64,000 nucleotides of DNA, taken from NCBI RefSeq assembly GCF_001546855.1, contig NZ_KQ958151.1, positions 1 through 64,000 on the forward strand, written 5' to 3'. Positions 36,413 to 44,629 of this stretch are shown here, piece after piece. The first letter of the stretch is position 1, and the number at the start of each line of letters is the position of its first letter. The notes beneath the pieces are model-generated. The model did no database searches and had not been told where the DNA came from. It saw only the letters and a list, made by a program, of their open reading frames with translations. The translations under genes and the position numbers were made by a program. This stretch comes from Megasphaera sp. MJR8396C (lineage in GTDB: Bacteria > Bacillota > Negativicutes > Veillonellales > Megasphaeraceae).

Positions 36413-37468
36413 ATGGGTAAGAAACGGTATGTATGGGTTCTTCTCACCATGGCGTTCCTCATCGTATTAAGCAGCTCCGGATGCACCTTGCATCCGGAGT
36501 CTTCTTTTGATAGGAGCGGCGTCGCCATGGACACGTCGGTTTCTCTCCGGGCGACCGGGCAGGAAGCAAAAGAAGCCGTCGACGAAGGCTTTGAACGATT
36601 GGCCGTCTTAGATAAACTGGCCGGCCAAAATGAAGACAGCGATGTCAGTCGCATCAACGCCGCTGCCGGTAAGGACTATGTCAAGGTCGATCCGGCCATT
36701 TATGAAATGATTGAATACGCTAAAGACTACTCGGCGAAGAGCCAGGGCGAATGGGATATCACCATTGGGGTCATGACCAACTTGTGGCATATCGGCAATG
36801 CCGACCAGCATGTGCCGTCGCCGGAAGAGGTTTCCCAGGCCTTGATGAAAGTCAATTACAAGGATATCCTCCTGCGGCCGGAAGACCACAGTGTCATGTT
36901 GGCTAAACCGGGTATGGCCATCGATTTAGGCGGTGTCGCCAAGGGCTATGCCGTCGATGAAATCCGCAAGATTTACGAAAAGCACCACATTGAAAGCGGG
37001 CTCATCAACCTCGGCGCCAGCTCGATGTATGCCGTCGGTAAGACGACCAAGGGCAAACCTTGGAACATCGGGATCAAACATCCCCGATCGGACAATAACC
37101 AGGATTTCCTGGGCATCGTCTCCATTGAAAACCAGGCCTTGTCGACGTCCGGCGACTATGAACGCTACTTCATCCAAGACGGTGTCCGCTATCATCATAT
37201 CTTTGACCCCCGCACGGGCTATCCGGCTCAGTCCGGCGTCATGAGCGACTCCGTCATCATCGATGGATCCGTGCCCCATGCCGGCATGCTCAGTGATATG
37301 CTGACGACCATCGTCTTTGTGTTAGGGCCGCAGAAAGGCCTCGATTTGGTTCACAGTATGGAAGGTGTGGACTGCGAAATTACGGGAACGGACAATGCTA
37401 TTTACATGACGCCCGGTTTCCGTGACCGCTTCTCTGATCTAAATGCTGACTTTCATATTTCAGAATAA
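36413..37468 (+). CDS. apbE: FAD:protein FMN transferase ApbE
   Basis: 351 residues with an N-terminal signal ending SSSGC, probably a lipoprotein, so it acts outside the cytoplasm. Family blocks: FDRSGVAMDTSVSLRA, WDITIGVMTNLWHIG, AIDLGGVAKGYAVDEI, INLGASSMYAVG and HIFDPRTGYPA. ApbE moves FMN from FAD onto Thr of RnfG and RnfD. It starts three bases after rnfB, as the last gene of the operon, so maturation is co-expressed with its targets. Confidence 0.95.
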   Translation: MGKKRYVWVLLTMAFLIVLSSSGCTLHPESSFDRSGVAMDTSVSLRATGQEAKEAVDEGFERLAVLDKLAGQNEDSDVSRINAAAGKDYVKVDPAIYEMIEYAKDYSAKSQGEWDITIGVMTNLWHIGNADQHVPSPEEVSQALMKVNYKDILLRPEDHSVMLAKPGMAIDLGGVAKGYAVDEIRKIYEKHHIESGLINLGASSMYAVGKTTKGKPWNIGIKHPRSDNNQDFLGIVSIENQALSTSGDYERYFIQDGVRYHHIFDPRTGYPAQSGVMSDSVIIDGSVPHAGMLSDMLTTIVFVLGPQKGLDLVHSMEGVDCEITGTDNAIYMTPGFRDRFSDLNADFHISE

Positions 37469-37560
37469 AATAACTTCCATAGAAGTAAAAAGTATAGTGA
37501 ATAAATAATTAATAACTTTAAGTCTATTTACTTTTTGCGATCTTTGTAAGATAATATAGG

Positions 37561-37566
37561 TATAAT
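37561..37566 (+). promoter_or_regulatory. Candidate -10 of the lrp-like gene
   Basis: TATAAT at 37561-37566 in an AT-rich gap after apbE. No good -35 at 17 bases. The gap also holds imperfect inverted AGTAAAAAGTA/TTTACTTTTT elements (around 37480-37536) that could be autoregulatory sites. Confidence 0.35.
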
Positions 37567-37599
37567 AGATTTTAAAGCTATGGAGGGTAGTATTGGCAG

Positions 37600-38040
37600 A
37601 TGGATCACATTGATGATAAGATTTTAATGATTTTGAAACGAAATGGGAAAGCTTCGGCAACGGAAATCAGTAAGGTTGTCGGCTTGTCCATTCCGGCTGT
37701 TGCCGAACGTATCCGCAAGATGGAACACAACGGCATCATCGAAGGCTATGGCGCGAAGATAAACCGCCGTAAGACGGGATACAACGTGACCGCCTTCATC
37801 ATGGTCAACTTGGAACGGTCTGGCGATGACGAAGATTTTCGTGCGAAAATCGTTCAGTATTCTGAAGTGCTGGAATGCCATCACGTCGTCGGCGCCTTCG
37901 ACTACTTATTAAAAGTGCTCGTAAAGACACCGGATGATTTGGAACATTTCCTCATGCAGGTATTGAATGAAATTCCGACGGTCGCTTCTTCGCAGACGTT
38001 CATGTGTTTATCCACACTGAAAGAAGAATGGAACGTATAA
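37600..38040 (+). CDS. Lrp/AsnC family transcriptional regulator
   Basis: 146 residues: N-terminal winged-helix DNA-binding domain (DHIDDKILMILKRNGKASATEISKVVGLS) and a C-terminal RAM/ligand domain (ECHHVVGAFDYLLKVLVKTPDDL). Length and layout are those of Lrp/AsnC regulators that bind amino acids or other small ligands. GGAGG is 13 bases before the ATG, a long spacing. Target unknown; the upstream Rnf operon is a possible one only by position. Confidence 0.92.
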   Translation: MDHIDDKILMILKRNGKASATEISKVVGLSIPAVAERIRKMEHNGIIEGYGAKINRRKTGYNVTAFIMVNLERSGDDEDFRAKIVQYSEVLECHHVVGAFDYLLKVLVKTPDDLEHFLMQVLNEIPTVASSQTFMCLSTLKEEWNV

Positions 38041-38041
38041 C

Positions 38042-38078
38042 AAAAAAGATGCTGTCGCAGTTGCGGCAGCATCTTTTT
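38042..38078. terminator. Bidirectional terminator
   Basis: AAAAAGATGCTGTCGCA pairs with TGCGGCAGCATCTTTTT (one G-T pair), loop of two bases plus closing pairs. It separates two convergent genes. Confidence 0.9.
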
Positions 38079-38099
38079 ATCTATGGATAAGAGGGTTGG

Positions 38100-38789
38100 T
38101 TAGGCCGTTATCTTTCCGTCGGGACGGATGACCCGGACCTGAAGGCTGAGAGATTTGCCGCTCTGGTCGAGGGCTTTTTTTACGGCCATTTCAAGGCCGC
38201 GGCAGCAGGGGACTTCCATGCGGACGATGGTGACGTCCTGAATGGCGTTCTGCCGGATGATTTCGGTCAGCTTTTCGGAATAGTCGATGTCATCGAGTTT
38301 GGGACAGCCGATGAGGGTGATATGGCCTTTGATGAAATCGTCGTGGAATCGGGCGTAGGCATAGGCCGTGCAGTCGGCGGCAATGAGCAGCCGGGCCCCG
38401 TTAAAATAGGGCGCATGCGGCGGGACGAGCTTGAGCTGGACCGGCCATTGACGGAGCTGTGAACCTTCTCCCTGAGGGGCTTCTTTCTTAGCTTCCGGCG
38501 TTACGACATGGGCTTCGTTTCCGGGACAGCGGCCTTTATAGACGCGACCCTGAGCGGCCATGTGCTTTTTGACGGCCTCTTCGTCGTAGTCAGCGGCTTC
38601 GCGTTCGACGAAGGTAATGGCCCCGGTCGGACAGTTGGGGAGGCAGTCGCCTAAGCCGTCGCAGTAATCGTCGCGCATGAGATGGGCCTTACCGTCCACC
38701 ATGGCGATGGCTCCTTCATGGCAGGCGTCGACACAGGCACGGCAGCCATTGCATTTTTCTTGGTCAATTTGTATAATTTTACGTATCAT
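38100..38789 (-). CDS. Ferredoxin-type protein with extra Cys-containing domain
   Basis: 229 residues. Two 4Fe-4S sets at the N-terminus (CNGCRACVDACHEG, then CDGLGDCLPNCPTG), a linker, then a C-terminal domain of about 110 residues with conserved-looking Cys: AADCTAYAYARFH, IGCPKLDD and EVPCCRGLE. Proteins of this layout occur next to Crp-type regulators and hybrid-cluster proteins in anaerobes; no reaction is established. GGAGG eight bases before the ATG at 38789 decides the start. Divergent from the regulator gene at 38893. Confidence 0.85.
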   Translation of the reverse strand: MIRKIIQIDQEKCNGCRACVDACHEGAIAMVDGKAHLMRDDYCDGLGDCLPNCPTGAITFVEREAADYDEEAVKKHMAAQGRVYKGRCPGNEAHVVTPEAKKEAPQGEGSQLRQWPVQLKLVPPHAPYFNGARLLIAADCTAYAYARFHDDFIKGHITLIGCPKLDDIDYSEKLTEIIRQNAIQDVTIVRMEVPCCRGLEMAVKKALDQSGKSLSLQVRVIRPDGKITA

Positions 38790-38892
38790 AGTCATTTCCT
38801 CCATCGGCAGTTTCGTTGATGATGTTAGTATACGTTATTTTCACGGATCTTGCCGTTGTTTTTCCAACTATATTCAGCAGGAGGTGCTGCTT

Positions 38893-39552
38893 ATGGAACA
38901 ACATCTATCCCTTATCGAAAAATCCCCGCTCTTTCGCGGCGTCGCCAAGGGCGACGTCTTACCGCTGCTTCAGGATTTGAAAGTCCGTCAGAAAAACTAT
39001 AAAAAAGGGGAGTTCCTCTTTTATTCCGGTGAACCGGTCACGTATATCGGCTTGGTCCTGGAAGGTTCAGTTCATATCATCCAGGAAGATTATTGGGGCA
39101 ATCGGAATATCTTGTCGCAAATTCCTCAGGGATTCTTTTTCGGCGAGGCCTTCGCCTGTCTTCCCGAGGCTCCGGCGACGGTCGACGTCGTGGCCTCAGC
39201 CGATGCCGTCATTCTTCAGATTTATGTGCAGGGCGTCCTTCATGGCGGCCATATGTTGACGCCGGCCGAGGCCCAGTTTACCGGGAATATACTGGGGCTC
39301 ATGGCCGAGAAGAATCGACTGCTTACCGAAAAAATGCGCTACCTGACCCAGCGCTCGACGCGGCAGAAGATCATGCTCTACTTGTCGAACCTGGCGCGGG
39401 ATAAGGGGAAATCGACGTTTGCCCTGCCCTTTAACCGTCAGCAGATGGCGGATTTTTTATCCGTCGACCGCAGCGCCTTGTCGGCGGAACTGAGCAAAAT
39501 GAAAAAAGACGGCCTTATCGACTATCATAAAGACCAATTTTCGCTGCTGTAA
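38893..39552 (+). CDS. Crp/Fnr family transcriptional regulator
   Basis: 219 residues: an N-terminal cyclic-nucleotide-binding fold (YKKGEFLFYSGEPVTYIGLVLEG) and a C-terminal winged helix (FNRQQMADFLSVDRSALSAELSKMKKDGLI). It has just one Cys (in ACLPE), so it cannot hold an FNR-type iron-sulfur cluster; it is closer to HcpR-like sensors of NO or redox state. GAGGTG precedes the ATG at 38893. It shares a roughly 100-base promoter gap with the ferredoxin gene, which it probably controls. Confidence 0.9.
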   Translation: MEQHLSLIEKSPLFRGVAKGDVLPLLQDLKVRQKNYKKGEFLFYSGEPVTYIGLVLEGSVHIIQEDYWGNRNILSQIPQGFFFGEAFACLPEAPATVDVVASADAVILQIYVQGVLHGGHMLTPAEAQFTGNILGLMAEKNRLLTEKMRYLTQRSTRQKIMLYLSNLARDKGKSTFALPFNRQQMADFLSVDRSALSAELSKMKKDGLIDYHKDQFSLL

Positions 39553-39559
39553 GCGAAGA

Positions 39560-39602
39560 AAAAACGGCAGGGATTGTTCCTTTCGACAATCCCTGCCGTT
39601 TT
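39560..39602. terminator. Bidirectional terminator
   Basis: AAAACGGCAGGGATTGT pairs with ACAATCCCTGCCGTTTT, a 17-bp perfect stem between convergent genes. Confidence 0.92.
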
Positions 39603-39614
39603 GATATACAACTC

Positions 39615-40832
39615 TTAGTGGAGATGGGGAAGGATGTGGCCCATCTTGTTTTTCTTGGTTTCTAAATAGAATTCATCGAATTTCTGCGGTTCCATTTCGA
39701 TGGGGACCCGTTCGACGATTTCGACGCCAAAGCCTTCGAGGCCGTAGATTTTTTCCGGGTTATTGGTCAGGAGGCGGATTTCCTTGGCGCCCATATCCTG
39801 CAGCATTTGAGCCCCGATCCAATATTCGCGAAGGTCAGGGGCAAAGCCGAGTTTTTCATTGGCTTCGACCGTATCGTAGCCCTGTTCCTGGAGGACATAG
39901 GCTTTGAGTTTATTGATGAGGCCGATGCCGCGACCTTCTTGGCGCATGTAGAGCAAGATGCCGCGGCCTTCGGCGTTGATCTGGCTAAGGGCGGCTGCCA
40001 GCTGTTCCCCGCAGTCGCAGCGGCAAGAGCCAAAGACGTCGCCGGTCAGGCATTCGGAGTGAACGCGGCACAAGAGGTTCTTGCCGTCACCGATGTCGCC
40101 TTTGATGAGGGCGACGTGGTGTTCGCCGGTCAGGTCATTGATGTAGCCGTAGATTTTGAATTCGCCGTATTTGGTCGGCATCTTGGCGACGGCTTCGCGG
40201 ATGACGTGTTTGTCATGGCGGCGGCAGTAGTTCTGTAAATCGTGGATGGTGATGAATTTCAGGTTGTACTTGTCGGCAATTTCCCAGAGGGACGGTGTAC
40301 GCATCATGGTGCCGTCGTCGGCCATGATTTCGCAGCACAGGCCGACTTGTTTGAGTCCGGCCAGGCGCATGAGGTCGACCGTGGCTTCCGTATGACCGTT
40401 GCGGGTCAGGACGCCGCCTCGTTTAGCGATGAGGGGGAAGTTGTGGCCCGGGCGGCGGAAATCTTCAGGACGTGCCGATTCTTCAGCGCATTTGCGGGCT
40501 GTGAGGGCTCGTTCGACGGCCGAGATACCCGTCGTCGTATCGACGTGGTCGATGGAAACGGTGAAAGCCGTTTCATGGTTGTCTGTATTTTCGCTGACCA
40601 TAGGGGGCAGTCCTAATTTATGGGCATATTCGATGCTCATGGGCATGCAGATGAGGCCCTTGCCGTGGCTGGCCATGAAGTTCATGTTTTCTGTCGTGCA
40701 GTACTGGGCTGCGCAGATGAAATCTCCTTCATTTTCACGGTCCGGATCGTCGGTGACGATGACGATATGACCGGCCTGCAGTTCTTCGATAGCTTCTTCA
40801 ATGGTGTTGAATTTTCGTTTTTCTGTCGTCAA
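39615..40832 (-). CDS. ribBA: Bifunctional DHBP synthase / GTP cyclohydrolase II
   Basis: 405 residues. RibB half: [35 protein letters not shown] and GHTEATVDL. RibA half: zinc motif [18 protein letters not shown] and the [10 protein letters not shown] loop. It makes both precursors of riboflavin (3,4-dihydroxybutanone 4-phosphate and the pyrimidine from GTP). The start is a TTG at 40832: AAGGAGGTC lies six bases upstream of it, and the earlier in-frame ATG falls inside a leader hairpin. Controlled by the FMN riboswitch at 40927-41049. No ribD/E/H genes follow. Confidence 0.96.
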   Translation of the reverse strand: MTTEKRKFNTIEEAIEELQAGHIVIVTDDPDRENEGDFICAAQYCTTENMNFMASHGKGLICMPMSIEYAHKLGLPPMVSENTDNHETAFTVSIDHVDTTTGISAVERALTARKCAEESARPEDFRRPGHNFPLIAKRGGVLTRNGHTEATVDLMRLAGLKQVGLCCEIMADDGTMMRTPSLWEIADKYNLKFITIHDLQNYCRRHDKHVIREAVAKMPTKYGEFKIYGYINDLTGEHHVALIKGDIGDGKNLLCRVHSECLTGDVFGSCRCDCGEQLAAALSQINAEGRGILLYMRQEGRGIGLINKLKAYVLQEQGYDTVEANEKLGFAPDLREYWIGAQMLQDMGAKEIRLLTNNPEKIYGLEGFGVEIVERVPIEMEPQKFDEFYLETKKNKMGHILPHLH

Positions 40833-40853
40833 AATAAAGACCTCCTTATAACT

Positions 40854-40885
40854 AAAGCCCTGCGCCAATTATGGCTCAGGGCTTT
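40854..40885 (-). promoter_or_regulatory. Expression-platform hairpin of the FMN riboswitch
   Basis: On the minus strand AAAGCCCTG pairs with CAGGGCTTT (9 bp, with further GCC/GGC pairs) directly between the riboswitch and the ribosome-binding site. The T run after it is short, so it may act as a weak terminator or influence access to the nearby ribosome-binding site. Confidence 0.5.
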
Positions 40886-40926
40886 TATATGCAATGTAAG
40901 GCAGGCTGCCAAAGCAGCACGCCACA

Positions 40927-41049
40927 TCTTCTTCCATCCAGACTATACTGTCGGTTTTGGAGTTTCACCAAATCACGAGCCAATGGCTCCTACGCTGCTG
41001 CGTTCGCGGACTGTACCGCCGATCGGGAATTTCACCCTGCCCTGAAGAT
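40927..41049 (-). ncRNA. FMN riboswitch (RFN element)
   Basis: On the minus strand the classical RFN blocks appear in order: AGGGTGAAATTCCCGATCGG, CGGTACAGTCCGCGA, GATTTGGTGAAACTCCAAAA, CCGACAGTATAGTCTGGATG and GAAGAAGAT. The ends ATCTTC and GAAGAT pair as P1. It binds FMN and turns down ribBA when flavin is plentiful. Confidence 0.95.
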
Positions 41050-41075
41050 ATACGTTTTATTTAGTTCTGTTTTGT

Positions 41076-41104
41076 ATTATACACGGTAGTCATGATTTTT
41101 GCAA
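41076..41104 (-). promoter_or_regulatory. Promoter of the riboswitch-ribBA transcript
   Basis: Minus strand TTGCAA (41104-41099), 17-base spacer, TATAAT (41081-41076). It starts transcription about 20-25 bases before the RFN element and about 20 bases after the end of glcD. Confidence 0.8.
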
Positions 41105-41126
41105 GTCATGGCTAAAGCGCGGATTC

Positions 41127-42539
41127 TCAGGCCTTTTCGTCGATGTCGAAGATCTTTCCGGGATTTAAGATGTTGTTCGGATCGAGGGCCTGCTTGATGT
41201 CCATCATCATTTCCAGTTCGCCGGGATCGGTAAATTCTTTCATCAAAGCCTTTCGTTTATAGCCGATGCCGTGTTCGCCGGACAGGCGGCCGCCGTGGGC
41301 GTAGATGAAGGCGTACAGTTCCTGCTGGTTGGCCTTGACCCGTTCATCCCAGGCTTCATAGGTGTCATCGTCGCCCTTTAAGATATTCAGGTGGATGTTG
41401 CCGTCGCCGGCGTGGCTGGCGATACGGGTGATCAAGTTGTACTTTTGGGACAGGCGTAGGATTTCATCGAGGAGCAGGGCTTCTTGGTCGACGGGAACGA
41501 CGACGTCTTCCTTGCAGACGATGAGGCTTTCGGCGCGGACGGCTTCGGCAAAGGCTTTACGGGCCTGCCAGATCTTATTGTGATCGGCGACGAGGACCGA
41601 CGATGCGCCGTTTTCGGTGCAGATTTCGTCGAGGATGACGGCTTTATCGTCGAGGTCGTCTTCGTTGGTCCCTTCGACTTCGACGATGATGTAGTTGCCG
41701 TTGTCACTGCCTTGAAGCGTTTCGTTGAGGTATTTTTCGACCGATTTGATGGTGATATTGTCCATGAATTCGACGCACGTCGGCGTAATGCCGGCCTTGA
41801 TGAGCTTGGTGACGACGCCCATAGCCTTGCGGCGGTCGTCAAAGATGGCCAGGAGGTCGAGGGCATATTTCGGCTTGGGGACCAGTTTTAAGGTCGCCTT
41901 GGTAATGATGCCCAAGGTCCCTTCGGAACCGATGATGAGCTGTTCTAAGGAATAGCCCGTCGACTGTTTTTGAAGGCGGGCGCCTAAGGTTACGATGCGG
42001 CCCTTGGGATTTACGACTTCGACGCTGTATACCTGGTGGCGCGTCGTCCCGTATTTGACGGCCCGGTTGCCGCCGGCGTTGGTGGCGATGTTGCCGCCGA
42101 TGAAGCACGAGTCGCCGCTGCAGGGATCGCCGGCATAAAAGAGGTCCTGCTGTTCGGCCGCATCCTGGAGGTCCGACGTGCGGACGCCCGGTTCGACGAC
42201 GGCATAGAGGCCTTCGGTATTGATTTCAAGGATTTTATTCATCTTTTCTAAGGATAAGACGATGCCGCCGTATTCCGGGACGGCGCCGCAGGCAAGGCCG
42301 GTACCGGCACCGCGCGGGACGACGGGGAAGTGGAAGTCGTTGGCCAATTTCAAGACGGCACTGACTTCTTCTGCTGTTTCGGCAAAGACGACGGCTTCCG
42401 GCATCCGGTGGTAGGCCGGATCGGTCACTTCGTCATGGGAATAGGGCTGCATAGCGTCGGCGTCGGTGACGACGTTTTTCGGCCCGACGACCGCTTTCAG
42501 CTTTTCTATGATTTCCGGTGTGATTTTTTCGTATGGCAT
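41127..42539 (-). CDS. FAD-linked 2-hydroxyacid dehydrogenase, GlcD/D-lactate dehydrogenase type
   Basis: 470 residues, full length. FAD-binding PCMH domain first (VVPRGAGTGLACGAVP, FIGGNIATNAGGNRAVKYG, IGSEGTLGIITKATLKL), then the FAD-oxidase C-terminal domain with the metal/substrate stretch ASHAGDGNIHLNIL and the end SGEHGIGYKRK. It oxidises D-lactate, glycolate or a related 2-hydroxyacid, handing electrons to an acceptor such as electron-transfer flavoprotein. A lactate-using anaerobe makes D-lactate likely. No etfAB or lactate permease gene is adjacent. Confidence 0.88.
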   Translation of the reverse strand: MPYEKITPEIIEKLKAVVGPKNVVTDADAMQPYSHDEVTDPAYHRMPEAVVFAETAEEVSAVLKLANDFHFPVVPRGAGTGLACGAVPEYGGIVLSLEKMNKILEINTEGLYAVVEPGVRTSDLQDAAEQQDLFYAGDPCSGDSCFIGGNIATNAGGNRAVKYGTTRHQVYSVEVVNPKGRIVTLGARLQKQSTGYSLEQLIIGSEGTLGIITKATLKLVPKPKYALDLLAIFDDRRKAMGVVTKLIKAGITPTCVEFMDNITIKSVEKYLNETLQGSDNGNYIIVEVEGTNEDDLDDKAVILDEICTENGASSVLVADHNKIWQARKAFAEAVRAESLIVCKEDVVVPVDQEALLLDEILRLSQKYNLITRIASHAGDGNIHLNILKGDDDTYEAWDERVKANQQELYAFIYAHGGRLSGEHGIGYKRKALMKEFTDPGELEMMMDIKQALDPNNILNPGKIFDIDEKA

Positions 42540-42706
42540 AATGGTTCCCCCTCGGATAAAGATACAAGATACGTGATTTTATTATATATAACCTGCCGAT
42601 ATTTTAAAAGGAAATTTACAAAAAAACTTTATCTTGTCCCCAAACCCATGTATACTATAGGATAAGATTTTTTCTTAGACTATCATTTTTTAGAAAGGGT
42701 GATTGG

Positions 42707-43057
42707 GTGGAAACCAAAGAGTATCGGCCGCCTGTGCGTCGGAAGAAGCGCCGCAAGCCTCGTCGAAAGCGTCGTCCCGGTCTGCTCAGCCGGATTCGGC
42801 AGATGATGAGCTTGTACAATCTGGTTATCCTGGCCATCATTATTGCCGGAGTCTATTTTATCGGGGGCCGACTCCACCGGGTTTGGGAAATCAGGGAAGA
42901 CATGACTCAGACGCTGCAGCAAGAACAGCTCCTTCGGGATGAAAATACCCGGCTTAAAGCGCAGTACGATAAACTGAACGATCCCGATGAAATTTCGCGA
43001 GAAGCGCGGGAACAATTTGGTTTGGCAAAGCCCGACGAAATCCCTTATAAGCCGTAA
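42707..43057 (+). CDS. divIC: Cell-division protein of the DivIC/FtsB family
   Basis: 116 residues: a very basic cytoplasmic N-terminus (RRKKRRKPRRKRR), one membrane helix (LYNLVILAIIIAGVYFI), then an extracytoplasmic coiled coil and the DivIC-type end (NDPDEISREAREQFGLAKPDEI). It joins FtsL/DivIB in the divisome. GTG start at 42707 after GAAAGGGTGA. The position before an S1 gene and ahead of tilS-hpt-ftsH is the standard Firmicutes order. Confidence 0.88.
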   Translation: METKEYRPPVRRKKRRKPRRKRRPGLLSRIRQMMSLYNLVILAIIIAGVYFIGGRLHRVWEIREDMTQTLQQEQLLRDENTRLKAQYDKLNDPDEISREAREQFGLAKPDEIPYKP

Positions 43058-43086
43058 AAGTTTGTCGAATCTTCCATTTTGGGAAT

Positions 43087-43114
43087 TGAATTTTTGGGCG
43101 ATTATGAGTATAAT
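43087..43114 (+). promoter_or_regulatory. Promoter before the S1-domain gene
   Basis: TTGAAT (43087-43092), 16-base spacer, TATAAT (43109-43114), about 55 bases before the start codon. Confidence 0.6.
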
Positions 43115-43169
43115 GACCATATACGTTTATCAGCTATGCTGAATATCACAAGGAGGAAATTGAAACAGC

Positions 43170-43619
43170 ATGACAATTGAAGTAGGCAGTGTGATGGAAG
43201 GTACCGTTACGGGGATCACAAAATTTGGCGCATTCGTAGAACTTCCGGATAAGAAAGTAGGTCTTGTACATATTTCTGAAGTCGCTAATGAGTATGTCAA
43301 AGATGTAAATGATTTTTTGAAAGTTCGCGATAAGGTCAGCGTCAAAGTGTTGTCTGTCGACGATAAGGGGAAAATCGCCTTGTCTATTAAGCAGACTCAG
43401 GCGGCTCCGGAAAAGAAGGATTTCCGCCCGAAACGCGATATGCGGCAGAAACACGAATTCCGCCAGCATAACGGCTTTGATTCACGCCGCTCGTCAGGTT
43501 CGCTGTCGTTTGAAGACCGGCTCAGCAAATTCCTGAAGGAAAGCGATGAACGCCTGATGGATTTGAAGCGCAATACAGAATCGAAACGCGGCGGCCGCGG
43601 CGCTCGCCATGCTGATTGA
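43170..43619 (+). CDS. yabR: S1 RNA-binding domain protein (YabR/general stress protein 13 type)
   Basis: 149 residues: one S1 domain at the start (VGSVMEGTVTGITKFGAFVEL, GLVHISEVA, VKVLSVDDKGKIALSIK), then a basic, low-complexity tail (RPKRDMRQKHEFRQH) ending FLKESDERLMDLKRNTESKRGG, as in YabR. Probably an RNA- or ribosome-associated protein. AAGGAGG precedes the ATG. Confidence 0.88.
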   Translation: MTIEVGSVMEGTVTGITKFGAFVELPDKKVGLVHISEVANEYVKDVNDFLKVRDKVSVKVLSVDDKGKIALSIKQTQAAPEKKDFRPKRDMRQKHEFRQHNGFDSRRSSGSLSFEDRLSKFLKESDERLMDLKRNTESKRGGRGARHAD

Positions 43620-43643
43620 TAAGTATTGAATAGCGGAGTGCAG

Positions 43644-43681
43644 AAAGAGGCGCCGCACGTATCGTGCGACGGCCTCTTTTT
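43644..43681 (+). terminator. Terminator after yabR
   Basis: GAGGCGCCGCACG (43647-43659) pairs with CGTGCGACGGCCTC (43663-43676, one bulge) around a 3-base loop, followed by five T. Confidence 0.85.
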
Positions 43682-43699
43682 GATTTGAAAGGAGACGTT

Positions 43700-44629
43700 A
43701 TGGAGTATCAGAAATATGCCGTTATCGACATTGGCTCCAATTCCCTGCGCCTCATGACGGGTTGGCAGGAAGTTCCCGGGACGTGGACTTTTTCGCCGAA
43801 AGAATTGGCGACGACTCAGCTCGGGAAGGGCATCGACGAAACACGCCACTTGTCGGCTGACGGAATGGAAGCGTCTTTTGCTGCCATGGAAGGCTGGAAG
43901 AAGAAACTTTCCGGCGTACCGGTCTGTGCCGTGGCTACTAGTGCCGTTCGTGAAGCCGTTGACGGCCAGGCCTTTTTGGCCGAAGTGCGGGCCCGTTTCG
44001 GCTGGCACTGTCGGGCTATTTCAGGCCTTGAAGAGGCGTCCCTCTGTTTTACGGGAGCGACGAAATTCATCGATCCTGAAAAGACGGCAGCCATCCTCGA
44101 TATCGGCGGCGGCAGCAGTGAAGTCGCCGTGGGCAAACGAGGCATTTTATGCTGGTCTCACAGTTATGCCATGGGGGCTGTCCGGTTTACGAAAAAGGCG
44201 GTTCTTCAGGAAGCGGACGTCCTTCACCTGGAAAACCGCTGCCATAAGATGTGGCTTCCCATCCCGATGAGTGAGACGCCGCAAGTACTGATCGGCGTCG
44301 GCGGTACGCTGACGACGCTGGCCGCCATGGATTTAAAACTCGACGTTTACGATGCTAAAAAGGTTGAAGGCCACGTCGTGACCTACGAATCCCTGTGTCA
44401 GCACATCGAGAAACTGCGGGTCATGACGCCGGAAGAACGGCGCCATGTACCAGGCCTTCAGCCAAAGCGCAGTGAAATCATCTTAGCCGGCTTGATCATT
44501 GCCAAGTCCTTCTTAAAGCGCTATGAAATCCCGGCCGTCATGGCCAGTGAACGGGATATCATGGAAGGTATTTTCTTTCGCCATTCCTTCCACGATGCGG
44601 CCTGGAATTCGAAGGAAGGCCGGTTATGA
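43700..44629 (+). CDS. Exopolyphosphatase/pppGpp phosphohydrolase family protein
   Basis: 309 residues of the Ppx/GppA ASKHA fold: phosphate-1 loop YAVIDIGSNSLRLMTG, phosphate-2 loop AAILDIGGGSSEVAVG and GVGGTLTTLAAMDL. The length matches the short, two-domain family members without the HD-like C-terminal part. It cleaves polyphosphate and/or guanosine pentaphosphate. AAAGGAG at 43688-43694 decides the ATG at 43700. Its TGA overlaps the tilS start by four bases. Confidence 0.88.
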   Translation: MEYQKYAVIDIGSNSLRLMTGWQEVPGTWTFSPKELATTQLGKGIDETRHLSADGMEASFAAMEGWKKKLSGVPVCAVATSAVREAVDGQAFLAEVRARFGWHCRAISGLEEASLCFTGATKFIDPEKTAAILDIGGGSSEVAVGKRGILCWSHSYAMGAVRFTKKAVLQEADVLHLENRCHKMWLPIPMSETPQVLIGVGGTLTTLAAMDLKLDVYDAKKVEGHVVTYESLCQHIEKLRVMTPEERRHVPGLQPKRSEIILAGLIIAKSFLKRYEIPAVMASERDIMEGIFFRHSFHDAAWNSKEGRL

